Positions 7,488 to 15,870 of a stretch of 64,000 bases of DNA are shown here, piece after piece. The stretch's first letter is position 1; the number at the start of each line of letters is the position of its first letter. A program made the position numbers and the translations under genes. Location of the stretch: positions 1 through 64,000 of the forward strand of contig NZ_JANUGZ010000001.1 of assembly GCF_024753205.1 (NCBI RefSeq), written 5' to 3'. The stretch is from Massilia aurea. GTDB lineage: Bacteria > Pseudomonadota > Gammaproteobacteria > Burkholderiales > Burkholderiaceae_D. The notes under the pieces are model-generated. The model ran no database searches, had not been told where the DNA came from, and saw nothing but the letters and a program-made list of their open reading frames with translations.

Positions 7488-9578
7488 ATGAGCGCCGACT
7501 ACCAGGTGCACGGCAGCGTTGCCGTCATCACGCTGAACAATCCCCCCGTCAATGGCCTTGGCCTGGCCACCCGCACGGCAGCCGTTGCCGGCATCCGGCA
7601 GGCCGAAGCCGACCCGACCGTCACGGCCATCGTGATCACCGGCGCCGGCAAGGCGTTCTCGGGCGGCGCCGACATCCGTGAATTCACGTCCCCTAAAGCG
7701 CTCACCGAGCCGACGCTGCATACGCTGATCGCAACTGCCGAAGGCGCGGCCAAGCCGGTCGTTGCAGCAATCCACAGCGTGTGCATGGGCGGCGGCCTTG
7801 AGCTGGCGCTGGGCTGCCACTATCGCGTCGCGGCGCCAGGCGCGCAGATTGCGCTGCCCGAAGTCAAGCTTGGCCTGCTGCCCGGCGCGGGCGGCACGCA
7901 GCGCCTGCCGCGCGTGCTGGGCCTGGAAAAAGCCCTCGACATGATCCTCACCGGCGCGCCGGTCGTATCCGACAAGCTGGCCGGCACGGCGCTATTCGAC
8001 CGCGTATTTGATGCGGACGTCGACCTGCTGCCGGCCGCCATCGCGTTTGCCGAATCCATTGCCGCGGTCCGGCCGCTGCCGAAAGTACGCGATCGCGCCG
8101 TCGCGCATCCGGATGCCGCCGGCTTTCTGGCAGCGGCCCGTGCGCGCGTCGATGCGATGGCAGGGCCATTCCCGGCGCCGCGCGAATGCGTCGAGACAGT
8201 CGCCGCGTCCGTCACCGCTGACTCGTTCGAGGCCGGCTTGCAGTTCGAGCGCGAACGCTTCATGTACCTGACAACGACGCCCGAATCGAAGGCGCTGCGC
8301 CATGCATTCTTTGCCGAGCGCGCCGCCGGCAAGGTGCCGGGTGTGCCCCCCGACACCCAACCACGCCCGATTGCCAGTGCGGCCGTGGTGGGCGCCGGCA
8401 CGATGGGCGCAGGCATCGCGATGAACTTCGCCAATGCCGGCATTCCAGTGACCATCCTCGAGACGAAGCAGGAAGCGCTCGACAAGGGCCTGGCCGGCAT
8501 CCGCGCCGTGTACGAACGCAGCGTCGCCAAGGGCAAGCTCACGGCCGACAAGCTGGCGCAGCGCCTGGCGCTAATCACCAGCACGCTGTCGTACGACGCG
8601 CTGGCACAGGCCGACATCGTCGTCGAAGCCGTGTTCGAGGACATGGTGGTCAAGGAGCTGGTGTTCCGCGAGCTCGACAAACTGATGAAGCCAGGCGCGA
8701 TCCTGGCCACCAATACGTCATCGCTCGACGTGAACCGCATCGCCGCGTTCACGGGCCGGCCGCAGGACGTGATCGGCCTGCATTTCTTCAGCCCTGCGCA
8801 CGTGATGAAGCTGCTCGAGATCGTGCGCGGCGCGCAGACCGGGCCCGATGTGCTGGTCACAGCGCTGGCGCTGGCGAAGAAACTCAAGAAAACGGGTGTG
8901 GTCTCGGGCGTCTGCGATGGCTTCATCGGCAACCGCATGCTCGAGCAGTATCTGCGCCAGGCGTACGACTTGCTGGAAGAAGGCGCGCTGCCGGAACAGG
9001 TCGACCGTGCGATCGAGGCGTTCGGTTTCGCGATGGGGCCATTCCGTATGAGCGACCTGGCCGGCAACGATATCGGCTGGCATATCCGCAAGCGGCGTGC
9101 GATCGAGTCGCCGGACTTTGCCTATTCGAAGCTGCCGGACCTTTTGTGCGAACAGGGCCGCTTCGGGCAGAAGACGGGCGCCGGCTGGTATGACTACCAG
9201 GCGGGCGCGCGGGCGGCCACGCCCTCAGGCACCGTCGACGCGATGGTGACGCAGTACTCGAATGAGATCGGGATCGCGCGCCGCGCCATTCCGGACACTG
9301 AAATCGTCGAGCGGCTCGTGTATGCGCTGGTCAATGAGGGTGCCAAAATCCTCGAAGAAGGCATCGCGCTGCGGGCGTCGGACATCGACATGGTCTACCT
9401 GAGCGGCTACGGCTTCCCGCTGCACCGTGGCGGGCCGATGCTGTATGCCGACATGGTCGGGTTGCGAGCCGTGTTGGCGGCAATCGAAGGCTTTGCGCGC
9501 GGGCGTAATGGGGAGGCGTGGACGCCGGCGCCGCTGCTGGTGCAGCTGGCTGCGGCGAATGGCGCGTTTAACGCCTGA
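7488..9578 (+). CDS. Multifunctional beta-oxidation enzyme (enoyl-CoA hydratase / 3-hydroxyacyl-CoA dehydrogenase)
   Basis: This 696-residue FadJ/FadB-type fusion hydrates enoyl-CoA and oxidises the resulting 3-hydroxyacyl-CoA with NAD. The N-terminal crotonase domain (about 1-190) has the oxyanion loop GKAFSGGADIREF and the catalytic region CMGGGLELALGCHYRVA and PEVKLGLLPGAGGTQRLPR. The NAD-binding domain begins at about residue 300 with VVGAGTMGAGIAMNFANAG. The dehydrogenase core has NTSSLDVNRIA, GLHFFSPAHVMKLLEIV and GFIGNRML. Two C-terminal 3HCDH domains follow. Start 7488 has CAGGAGA upstream; an upstream TTG in the same frame lacks one. It probably works with the nearby acyl-CoA ligase. 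Confidence 0.94.
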   Translation: MSADYQVHGSVAVITLNNPPVNGLGLATRTAAVAGIRQAEADPTVTAIVITGAGKAFSGGADIREFTSPKALTEPTLHTLIATAEGAAKPVVAAIHSVCMGGGLELALGCHYRVAAPGAQIALPEVKLGLLPGAGGTQRLPRVLGLEKALDMILTGAPVVSDKLAGTALFDRVFDADVDLLPAAIAFAESIAAVRPLPKVRDRAVAHPDAAGFLAAARARVDAMAGPFPAPRECVETVAASVTADSFEAGLQFERERFMYLTTTPESKALRHAFFAERAAGKVPGVPPDTQPRPIASAAVVGAGTMGAGIAMNFANAGIPVTILETKQEALDKGLAGIRAVYERSVAKGKLTADKLAQRLALITSTLSYDALAQADIVVEAVFEDMVVKELVFRELDKLMKPGAILATNTSSLDVNRIAAFTGRPQDVIGLHFFSPAHVMKLLEIVRGAQTGPDVLVTALALAKKLKKTGVVSGVCDGFIGNRMLEQYLRQAYDLLEEGALPEQVDRAIEAFGFAMGPFRMSDLAGNDIGWHIRKRRAIESPDFAYSKLPDLLCEQGRFGQKTGAGWYDYQAGARAATPSGTVDAMVTQYSNEIGIARRAIPDTEIVERLVYALVNEGAKILEEGIALRASDIDMVYLSGYGFPLHRGGPMLYADMVGLRAVLAAIEGFARGRNGEAWTPAPLLVQLAAANGAFNA

Positions 9579-9589
9579 AGTTAAAGTGG

Positions 9590-9626
9590 CTCGATGCGTG
9601 GAGGGCGTCACGCTCCACGCATCGAG
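9590..9626. terminator. Long perfect hairpin between convergent genes
   Basis: A perfect 14-bp stem (CTCGATGCGTGGAG at 9590-9603 with CTCCACGCATCGAG at 9613-9626) has a nine-base loop. It lies between the ends of the FadJ-like gene (+) and the MFS gene (-), so it may end transcription from both sides, although neither side has a strong T run. Its core (GCGTGGAGG...CTCCACGC) resembles the REP-like repeats at 27-128. Confidence 0.6.
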
Positions 9627-9641
9627 CACACAACAAAATGA

Positions 9642-11345
9642 CTAGTCGTTCGCGTAGATATTGTTGTCCTTGGTCTCCCGCACGAACAGCGCACCGATCA
9701 CGAACGTGGTCAATGCAATGATGATCGGATACCACAGGCCGTAATAGATATCACCCTTGAACGCCACCAAAGCAAAGGCCGTCGTCGGTAACAGCCCGCC
9801 GAACCAGCCATTACCGATGTGATACGGCAGCGACATCGACGTGTAGCGGATCCGGGTCGGGAACATCTCGACCAGCATCGCCGCGATCGGGCCATACACC
9901 ATCGTCACGTACAGCACGAGGATGAACAGCAGCACGACCAGCATCGGCTTGTTGATCGCGGCCGGATCGGCTTTCTCGGGATAACCCGCGCTGGCCAGCG
10001 CCCCGGTGACCTCTTTCTTGAGCGCCGCTTCGCTTGCTTTCGAGGCATCGTTGAAGTTCAGGTTATCCGGCGTCATGACGGCGTTGAACGACTTGAACTC
10101 GGTCGTGCCAATCTTGATCGTGGCAACGGTGCCCGCTGGCGCATCGATGCGGTTGTAGCTGACCGAGGCGGCCGTCAGCATGCGCGTGGCAATGTCGCAC
10201 GATGACGGGAACTTGCGGGTGCCCGTTGCATCGATCTGGAAGCTGCAGGTGGCCGGGTCGGCCACGACGAATACGGGCGCGGTGCGCAGCGCCGTTTCCA
10301 GTGCCGGATTACCATAGTGCGTGATCGCCTTGAAGATCGGGAAGTAGGTCGCCGCCGCAATCGCGCAGCCGCCCAGGATGATCCACTTGCGGCCGATCTT
10401 GTCCGACAGCGCGCCAAAGATGATGAAGAACGGCGTGGCCAGCAGCAGGGCGATCGCGATCAGGATGTTGGCCGTCGGGTCGGCAATCTTGAGCGTTTTG
10501 GTCAGGAAGAACAGCGCGTAGAACTGGCCCGTGTACCAGACCACGGCCTGGCCCATCGTCAGGCCGAGCAGCGCCAGCAGGGCGATCTTGGCGTTTTTCG
10601 GTTTTAAAAAGGCTTCCGACAGCGGCGCTTTCGATGTCTTGCCTTCCGCCTTCATCTTGGCAAACGCCGGCGACTCGTTCATCGACAGCCGGATCCAGAC
10701 CGAAATCCCCAGCAGCACGACCGAGATCAGGAACGGAATGCGCCAGCCCCAGGCCTGGAATTCTTCTTCGCCGATCAGCGTGCGGGTGCCCAGAATGACC
10801 AGCAATGACAGGAACAGGCCGATCGTCGCGGTGGTCTGGATGAACGCCGTAAAGAGGCCGCGCTTGCCGTGCGGCGCATGTTCGGCCACATACGTTGCCG
10901 CGCCGCCGTACTCGCCGCCCAGCGCCAGGCCCTGCAGGATGCGCAGCGTGACGAGGATGATGGGCGCGGCGATACCGATCTGCGCATAACTGGGCAGAAT
11001 GCCGACGAGGAAGGTCGACGCGCCCATCAGCAGAATCGTGATCAGGAACGTGTACTTGCGGCCGATCATGTCGCCCAGGCGCCCGAACACGAGCGCGCCG
11101 AACGGGCGCACGATGAAGCCGGCGGCAAAGGCCAGCAGCGCAAAGATGAAGGTGGTGTTGGGGTCGCCGATGAAGAACTGCTTAGCGATGATCGTGGCGA
11201 GCGAACCGTACAGGTAGAAATCGTACCATTCGAACACGGTGCCGAGCGAGGAAGCAGCAATGACCTTGCGCTCTTCCTTGGTCAGGCCAGCGGTGGTGGT
11301 AGAGGGTGGTACAGCGCCGACAGTGTTGCCGGGTGTGATTGCCAT
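9642..11345 (-). CDS. MFS transporter, metabolite:H+ symporter type, with large loop insertion
   Basis: A 567-residue inner-membrane carrier. The N-terminal half has ASSLGTVFEWYDFYLYG and the loop GRLGDMIGRKYTF, which place it in the metabolite:proton symporter branch (relatives of ProP, KgtP, ShiA). LQGLALGGEYGGAATYVAEHAP is the second signature. About twelve hydrophobic segments are visible. Unusually, about 105 residues (roughly 350-455), polar and with two cysteines (CSFQ and SSCD), are inserted between late membrane segments, probably facing the periplasm. The ATG at 11345 has GGAG upstream. It is monocistronic and its substrate is not predictable; beta-oxidation neighbours suggest an organic acid, but weakly. 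Confidence 0.87.
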   Translation of the reverse strand: MAITPGNTVGAVPPSTTTAGLTKEERKVIAASSLGTVFEWYDFYLYGSLATIIAKQFFIGDPNTTFIFALLAFAAGFIVRPFGALVFGRLGDMIGRKYTFLITILLMGASTFLVGILPSYAQIGIAAPIILVTLRILQGLALGGEYGGAATYVAEHAPHGKRGLFTAFIQTTATIGLFLSLLVILGTRTLIGEEEFQAWGWRIPFLISVVLLGISVWIRLSMNESPAFAKMKAEGKTSKAPLSEAFLKPKNAKIALLALLGLTMGQAVVWYTGQFYALFFLTKTLKIADPTANILIAIALLLATPFFIIFGALSDKIGRKWIILGGCAIAAATYFPIFKAITHYGNPALETALRTAPVFVVADPATCSFQIDATGTRKFPSSCDIATRMLTAASVSYNRIDAPAGTVATIKIGTTEFKSFNAVMTPDNLNFNDASKASEAALKKEVTGALASAGYPEKADPAAINKPMLVVLLFILVLYVTMVYGPIAAMLVEMFPTRIRYTSMSLPYHIGNGWFGGLLPTTAFALVAFKGDIYYGLWYPIIIALTTFVIGALFVRETKDNNIYAND

Positions 11346-11568
11346 GGCTTGTCTCCGTTCATTGTTTTGTGTTTAAGCGGAAAGGCTGATTGTTGGTCAG
11401 CCAACCCAATTTGCGCCTCGAAACTTACGCGAATCTTGCAAAATGGGTAGCCGGAAGTCCGCGCTGTAAATATGTTTTTAGTATGGTTTTGGCGAACGAT
11501 CGTGCGGTCGCTATACTGGTTGCGAAGGGCAGCCAGCCCTCCCCATCATGCATACAACAGGAGCACGA

Positions 11569-11871
11569 ATGATCAAGCACATCGTCATGTGGAAGCTGAA
11601 AGAAGAGGCCGAAGGCGCAGACCGCGCGACCAATGCAAGCGAGATGAAACGCCGGCTCGATGAGTGCGCCGCAATCGTCCCCGGCATCATTACCTTCGAA
11701 GTCACGCTGGCACAGGCCGACCTCGAAGCGACCTACGACGTGGTGCTGTATTCCGAGTTCGCCGACCGCGCGGCGCTGGCCGCGTATATCGCGCACCCGG
11801 TGCACCAGGCCGTGGTGCCGTTCATCGGCGCGATCCGCGAAGGTCGCCAATGCATGGATTACGAAATCTGA
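11569..11871 (+). CDS. Dabb-domain (stress-responsive alpha/beta barrel) protein
   Basis: A 100-residue single-domain protein of the Dabb family, small ferredoxin-like dimeric barrels first seen in plant stress proteins. The fold is recognisable from IKHIVMWKLK at the start, the strand ITFEVTLAQ, YDVVLYSEFADRAALAAYIAHPVHQAVV in the middle and a C-terminal CMDYEI. The ATG at 11569 is preferred because AGGAG lies seven bases before it. It is 25 bases upstream of an SDR gene, with a second SDR after that, so the three form an operon. Some Dabb proteins are enzymes or binding proteins in small-molecule catabolism; the role here is unknown. Confidence 0.85.
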   Translation: MIKHIVMWKLKEEAEGADRATNASEMKRRLDECAAIVPGIITFEVTLAQADLEATYDVVLYSEFADRAALAAYIAHPVHQAVVPFIGAIREGRQCMDYEI

Positions 11872-11896
11872 CCACGCCGTGCTGACCGGAGGCCGT

Positions 11897-12679
11897 ATGC
11901 GCACCACGCAGGAACTGTTTTCACTGGAGGGCAAGACCGCCATTGTCACCGGCGGCTCGCGCGGGCTCGGGCTGCAGATGGCGCAGGCGCTGGGCGAGCA
12001 GGGCGCGCGCCTGATCCTCACCTCGCGCAAGCAGGAAGAACTCGACGCTGCCGTCGCCCGGCTGCACGATCTGGGCATCGAGGCGAGCTGCTTTGCGGGC
12101 GATCTGTCCGACCCGGCGCACGCAACAAGCCTGGTCGAGACGGCGCTGGCGCGCCTGGGCCATGTCGATATCCTGATCAACAATGCCGGCGCCACCTGGG
12201 GCGCGCCGGCCGAGGATTATCCGCTCGAAGCGTGGGACAAGGTGATGAACCTGAACGTACGCTCGGTCTTCCTGGTATCGCAGGCGGTGGGCAAGCTGTC
12301 GATGATCCCGCGCCGTTACGGGCGCATCGTCAATATCGCCTCGATTGCCGGCCTGTCGGGCAACCCGCCGGATGCAATGCAGACCATTGCGTACAACACG
12401 TCCAAGGGCGCGGTGGTCAACTTCACGCGCACGCTGGCCGGCGAATGGGGCCGCCACGGGATCACGGTCAATGCGATCGCGCCGGGCTTTTTCCCATCGA
12501 AGATGACCAAGGGCGTGCTGGCCGCGTACGGCGCCGAAGGTCTGGCAGCCGCGGCGCCACTGGGACGGCTAGGCGACGACGAAGACCTGAAAGGCGCGGT
12601 GGTGCTGTTCGCCTCCGACGCCGGCAAGCACATCACGGGACAAATACTGGCGGTCGATGGCGGCGTCACCGCTGTCTGA
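11897..12679 (+). CDS. Short-chain dehydrogenase/reductase
   Basis: A 260-residue classical SDR with the NAD(P)-binding motif TGGSRGLGLQMA near residue 18, the structural motif NNAGA near 95, the catalytic Ser in VNIASIAG and the YxxxK pair in YNTSKGAVV. The C-terminal GQILAVDGG is usual for the family. Its start is set by GGAGG five bases before the ATG at 11897. It resembles gluconate 5-dehydrogenase and 3-oxoacyl-ACP reductase-like enzymes. It lies between the Dabb gene and another SDR, 23 bases apart, so the pair probably carries out successive or alternative alcohol/ketone oxidations. The substrate is unknown; fatty-acid genes nearby are suggestive only. Confidence 0.9.
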   Translation: MRTTQELFSLEGKTAIVTGGSRGLGLQMAQALGEQGARLILTSRKQEELDAAVARLHDLGIEASCFAGDLSDPAHATSLVETALARLGHVDILINNAGATWGAPAEDYPLEAWDKVMNLNVRSVFLVSQAVGKLSMIPRRYGRIVNIASIAGLSGNPPDAMQTIAYNTSKGAVVNFTRTLAGEWGRHGITVNAIAPGFFPSKMTKGVLAAYGAEGLAAAAPLGRLGDDEDLKGAVVLFASDAGKHITGQILAVDGGVTAV

Positions 12680-12702
12680 ACGCACGGTCAAAGGACAAGA
12701 CG

Positions 12703-13611
12703 ATGGATGATTTCAAAGGCAAGGTCGCGGTCATCACGGGCGCGGCCAGTGGCATGGGCCGCGAGTTCGCCACGGTGGCCGCCAGCCTGGGCATGAAGCT
12801 GGTGCTGGGCGACGTGCAGCGCAAGCCGCTCGAGAAAGCTGCCGAGGAATTGATGGACGGCGGCGCCGAGGTCATTGCGATGGTGTGCGATGTGCGCAAG
12901 AGCGCGCACGTGCAGGAGCTGGCCGATTCGGCGATGGCGCGCTTCGGCGCGGTGCACCTGGTGTTCAACAATGCGGGCGTTGGCGCTGGTGGCCTGATCT
13001 GGGAAAATTCGAAGGAAGACTGGGAGTGGGTGCTGGGCGTGAACCTGTACGGCGTCGTCAACGGCGTGCGCGCGTTCATCCCCGTGATGCTCGAATGCGC
13101 GGCCAAGGATCCTGCGTACCGGGGCTATGTCGTCAACACCGCGTCGATGGCGGGCCTGATCAATTCACCGGCACTGGGCTTGTACAACGTGTCCAAGCAT
13201 GCGGTGGTGGCGCTGACCGAAACGCTGTATCACGACCTCAAACTGGTCGATGCGCCGATCGGCACGTCGGTGCTGTGCCCGTACTTCATCCCGACGCAGA
13301 TCGCGCAGTCGCACCGCCACCGGCCGGATGAACTGCGCACCGACGAGATCATGACGGCGAGCCAGATGGCGGCGCAGGCGCTGACCGAAAAAGCTGTCGG
13401 GTCGGGGAAGGTGTCCGCGGCGCAGGTCGCGCAACTGACGTTCGATGCCATCCGCGCCGAGCGCTTCTATGTGTTCTCGCATCCGCAGGCGCTGGGCACC
13501 GTGGCCGAGCATGCCGATGCGCTGGTACATGGCCGTCAGCCGCCCGATCCGTATGCGGCCACGCCGCACCTGCGGGATATCCTGAAAGTGGGGCTCAAGG
13601 GGCGGCGCTGA
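12703..13611 (+). CDS. Short-chain dehydrogenase/reductase, extended C-terminus
   Basis: A 302-residue SDR. The cofactor loop is TGAASGMGREFA, followed by NNAGVG, the serine strand VNTASMAGL and the catalytic YNVSKHAVV. About 50 extra residues after the usual end (from about residue 250) include a histidine-rich stretch QSHRHRPDE and a C-terminal helix, a form seen in SDRs acting on bulky hydrophobic alcohols. It is 23 bases downstream of the other SDR gene and the last gene of the Dabb-SDR-SDR operon. It converges with the NRDE gene. The start at 12703 places the Rossmann fold near the N-terminus. The substrate is not evident. Confidence 0.9.
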   Translation: MDDFKGKVAVITGAASGMGREFATVAASLGMKLVLGDVQRKPLEKAAEELMDGGAEVIAMVCDVRKSAHVQELADSAMARFGAVHLVFNNAGVGAGGLIWENSKEDWEWVLGVNLYGVVNGVRAFIPVMLECAAKDPAYRGYVVNTASMAGLINSPALGLYNVSKHAVVALTETLYHDLKLVDAPIGTSVLCPYFIPTQIAQSHRHRPDELRTDEIMTASQMAAQALTEKAVGSGKVSAAQVAQLTFDAIRAERFYVFSHPQALGTVAEHADALVHGRQPPDPYAATPHLRDILKVGLKGRR

Positions 13612-13630
13612 GCGGCCGCTCTTTGCCGCA

Positions 13631-14392
13631 TCAAGCCGCAGCTTGCTCGCCCGGCACCACGACGCGCTCGTGCAGGTCGGGCGCGCCATTCAGGTACAGC
13701 TTGACCACCGTCGACGTGCGCGTGCCGTATTCCTCGGACTCGATGCAGACCGACGACAGCATCCGCTCCATCTCGAGCGGCACGCCCGTTTCCGGCAGGC
13801 GCAAGTCCGGTGCGCGCGTCGTGTCGGCCAGCATTTCAAAGTACGCATCTTCCGGCGCGCCCTGGCACAAGAGGCTCGCGAACTGCGCTTTCGTGCGCAG
13901 TACTTTCGGCCACGGCGCATCGAGCAGACCGTTCGAGATGCCGTAGATCCGGCCGCGCTCGAGCGGCTGGCCGTTACGTGGGTCAGACTGCCCGCGGTTC
14001 GAGTACCAGTACAGCGTCTCGCCGTCGCCCAGTACCAGGTTGTAGCCATTGTAGTGGTCCGGCTGAGCCGCGAGCTGCGCGACGTAGGCGCCCGCATCGA
14101 GGTCACCGGCCAGGTAGTCGGCCACCAGCGCGCCGCGTGTCGGCGCATCGGGCTGACGTTCTCCCGGGCTGCGGATATTGGTCAGTGCGGCAAAGCGCGG
14201 GCCGTTCGGGCCCGTGAGTGACACGCCCATCCAGCTGCCGCCGCCTTGCAGATCGCGTCCGGCGATCACGTGCGGATGCTCGGGCCAGGGCGCCGCGGGC
14301 AGGGCCGGGCGGTCATAGAATTCATCGCGGTTGGCGGCGGCAATCACGGGCACGCCAGGGACGACGTGCCATGCAAAGACGATCAGGCACAT
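13631..14392 (-). CDS. NRDE family protein (TANGO2-like)
   Basis: A 253-residue protein beginning MCLIVFAWH with ANRDEFYDRP at about residue 20, the NRDE motif that names the family (eukaryotic relative TANGO2). The N-terminal cysteine after Met suggests an Ntn-hydrolase-like fold, an idea based on the family rather than shown here. Other conserved segments are GGSWMGVS, AALTNIR, YNGYNLVLGD and YGISNGLLDAPWPK. The biochemical role is unsettled; haem handling and lipid metabolism have been proposed for relatives. It overlaps the DUF4936 gene by 10 bases and is the last of the ygfZ-DUF4936-NRDE operon. Confidence 0.88.
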   Translation of the reverse strand: MCLIVFAWHVVPGVPVIAAANRDEFYDRPALPAAPWPEHPHVIAGRDLQGGGSWMGVSLTGPNGPRFAALTNIRSPGERQPDAPTRGALVADYLAGDLDAGAYVAQLAAQPDHYNGYNLVLGDGETLYWYSNRGQSDPRNGQPLERGRIYGISNGLLDAPWPKVLRTKAQFASLLCQGAPEDAYFEMLADTTRAPDLRLPETGVPLEMERMLSSVCIESEEYGTRTSTVVKLYLNGAPDLHERVVVPGEQAAA

Positions 14393-14688
14393 GGCGGCAA
14401 CTCCGTAAAGACTTCGACACGGCGCGGGCCGGCCAGCAGGGATTCGAATCCGGCTTCGTCGACGGCGCGCGCGAGCGCGGCGTCAAAGCCGGCGGGGACG
14501 GACGGGTAGACTTCCATCCAGGTTTGCAGGCCATCCTGGTTGCCGGGCCGGCGCTTGAGCTGTACGCTCACGCCTTCGCTGGCGACGAGGGCCGCCTGCA
14601 TCGCGCGCACCAGCGGAGCCAGTTGCGCGGTGTCGGCGTCGCGCACCTTGTAATACACGTACAGGTCGGAGACGGACAAATCGGCCAT
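14383..14688 (-). CDS. DUF4936 family protein
   Basis: A 101-residue protein without signal peptide or membrane segment. It matches the pattern of the betaproteobacterial DUF4936 family: an N-terminal DLYVYYKV strand, a helix (LAPLVRAMQAALVA), a strand with LKRRP, the segment QTWMEVYPSVP, and a C-terminal FTELPPCA. The fold looks like a small alpha/beta (ferredoxin-like) barrel. Its ATG at 14688 comes two bases after the ygfZ stop, and its 3' end overlaps the NRDE start, so translation of the three is coupled. No function is known. The constant link to ygfZ hints at iron-sulfur or one-carbon housekeeping, which is inference. Confidence 0.75.
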   Translation of the reverse strand: MADLSVSDLYVYYKVRDADTAQLAPLVRAMQAALVASEGVSVQLKRRPGNQDGLQTWMEVYPSVPAGFDAALARAVDEAGFESLLAGPRRVEVFTELPPCA

Positions 14689-14690
14689 CG

Positions 14691-15758
14691 TCAGTCGTCG
14701 ATCGCGTCGAGGCTGTACGGCATCGGCAGAAAACTCACGCGTGCGCCGGTGGCCGAGCCCAGGCGCACTTCTTCCGTCAGCTGCGCCAGTTTGATTTCGA
14801 CCAGCGCGTCGGCGCCACCGATGCCGTTGGGTGCGGCATTCACAACCATGCCGCATGGCTGGCTCGGGTCGAGGGGCGAAAAGACTTCATTGCCGGCGCG
14901 TGCACCCGCGTCGTCGATACGGGCCAGCGTCGCGCGGCGCTTGATTTTGCCGAGGTACTTGGTGCGTGCGACGATTTCCTGGCCCGGATAGCAGCCTTTC
15001 TTGAAATTGACGCCGCCGAGCAGCTCGAGATTGATCATCTGCGGGACGAACTGTTCCTGCGTGGCCGGGCCCACCTGCGGCTCGGCCGCGTGGATCGTTG
15101 CCAGTTGCCAGGCCTGGTCGCCGCCGACGGCGAGCTGCGTGCCCAGTGCGGACAGCGCAGCGCTGGCCGTCTCGGCCGACGTGAGCCACAGGTAGCGCGG
15201 CGCGCCGAGCGCATCGTTCAGGCGCAGCACGGTGCCGAACGCACCATCCGTCTTGGTCATCGGCGTGGCCGGCAGCGTTGGCACGATCTGGCCGAGCGCC
15301 GCTTGCGCACGGGCGCCGCCCAGACCGAGCACCGTGGCGAATGGCGCCACATCGGTTGCATCGACGAGTTTGGCCTTGGAGCGCATGACGAACATCGACA
15401 GCCGTTTCTGCAGCGGCGCCTGGATGGCACGCGGCAGTTGCAGGTACACGGCATCATTGTTGCGCCACATCAGGAAGGTCGCCTGCAGGCGGCCCTTCGG
15501 CGTGCAAAAGCCCGCGAAGCGCACGTCCGTCGCCGTCAGGTGCTCGACGTCGTTGGTCAGTTGCGTGTGCAGGAATTTCGCAGCGTCGTCACCGCTCACG
15601 GCGATCAGGCCCTGGTCGCGTACCGTCGCGATGAAGCCGGCGGTCACATCGTCGAGCGTGAGCTGCGGGCCTGTGTCGATGGGCTGTGCGGCGACCGCGA
15701 GCTGGTCGTGACCGGATGCTGGCGAAGGCGTGTTCTGGATGTCTGTCTGGGTCGTCAT
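14691..15758 (-). CDS. ygfZ: Folate-binding protein YgfZ
   Basis: YgfZ is a tetrahydrofolate-dependent protein of the GcvT-like fold that helps repair or assemble certain iron-sulfur proteins, such as MiaB. The signature KGCYPGQEIVARTKYLG is intact and holds the essential cysteine, near residue 265 of 355. The N-terminal part shows GLIAVSGDDAAKFLHTQLTNDV and FCTPKGRLQATFLMW, also typical. The ATG at 15758 is chosen; a TTG 24 bases upstream would add eight residues. An unusually long N-terminal leader of about 35 polar residues precedes the fold. It is divergent from mltG, with 112 bases between, and is the first gene of the ygfZ-DUF4936-NRDE operon. Confidence 0.94.
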   Translation of the reverse strand: MTTQTDIQNTPSPASGHDQLAVAAQPIDTGPQLTLDDVTAGFIATVRDQGLIAVSGDDAAKFLHTQLTNDVEHLTATDVRFAGFCTPKGRLQATFLMWRNNDAVYLQLPRAIQAPLQKRLSMFVMRSKAKLVDATDVAPFATVLGLGGARAQAALGQIVPTLPATPMTKTDGAFGTVLRLNDALGAPRYLWLTSAETASAALSALGTQLAVGGDQAWQLATIHAAEPQVGPATQEQFVPQMINLELLGGVNFKKGCYPGQEIVARTKYLGKIKRRATLARIDDAGARAGNEVFSPLDPSQPCGMVVNAAPNGIGGADALVEIKLAQLTEEVRLGSATGARVSFLPMPYSLDAIDD

Positions 15759-15870
15759 CAAAATCCGCTTATATTTAGGCAATTAGGCTTTATCATTACG
15801 GCCTCATTATAGAGTTGTGTGGAAAATCGCGCCGGGCGCGGTCCATTTCGCACGTTGACCGCGCAAAGAC

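Noticed and set aside
14440..14451. GGATTCGAATCC, like a tRNA T-arm
   Set aside because: No acceptor, D or anticodon stems can be folded around it; it lies within the DUF4936 coding sequence.
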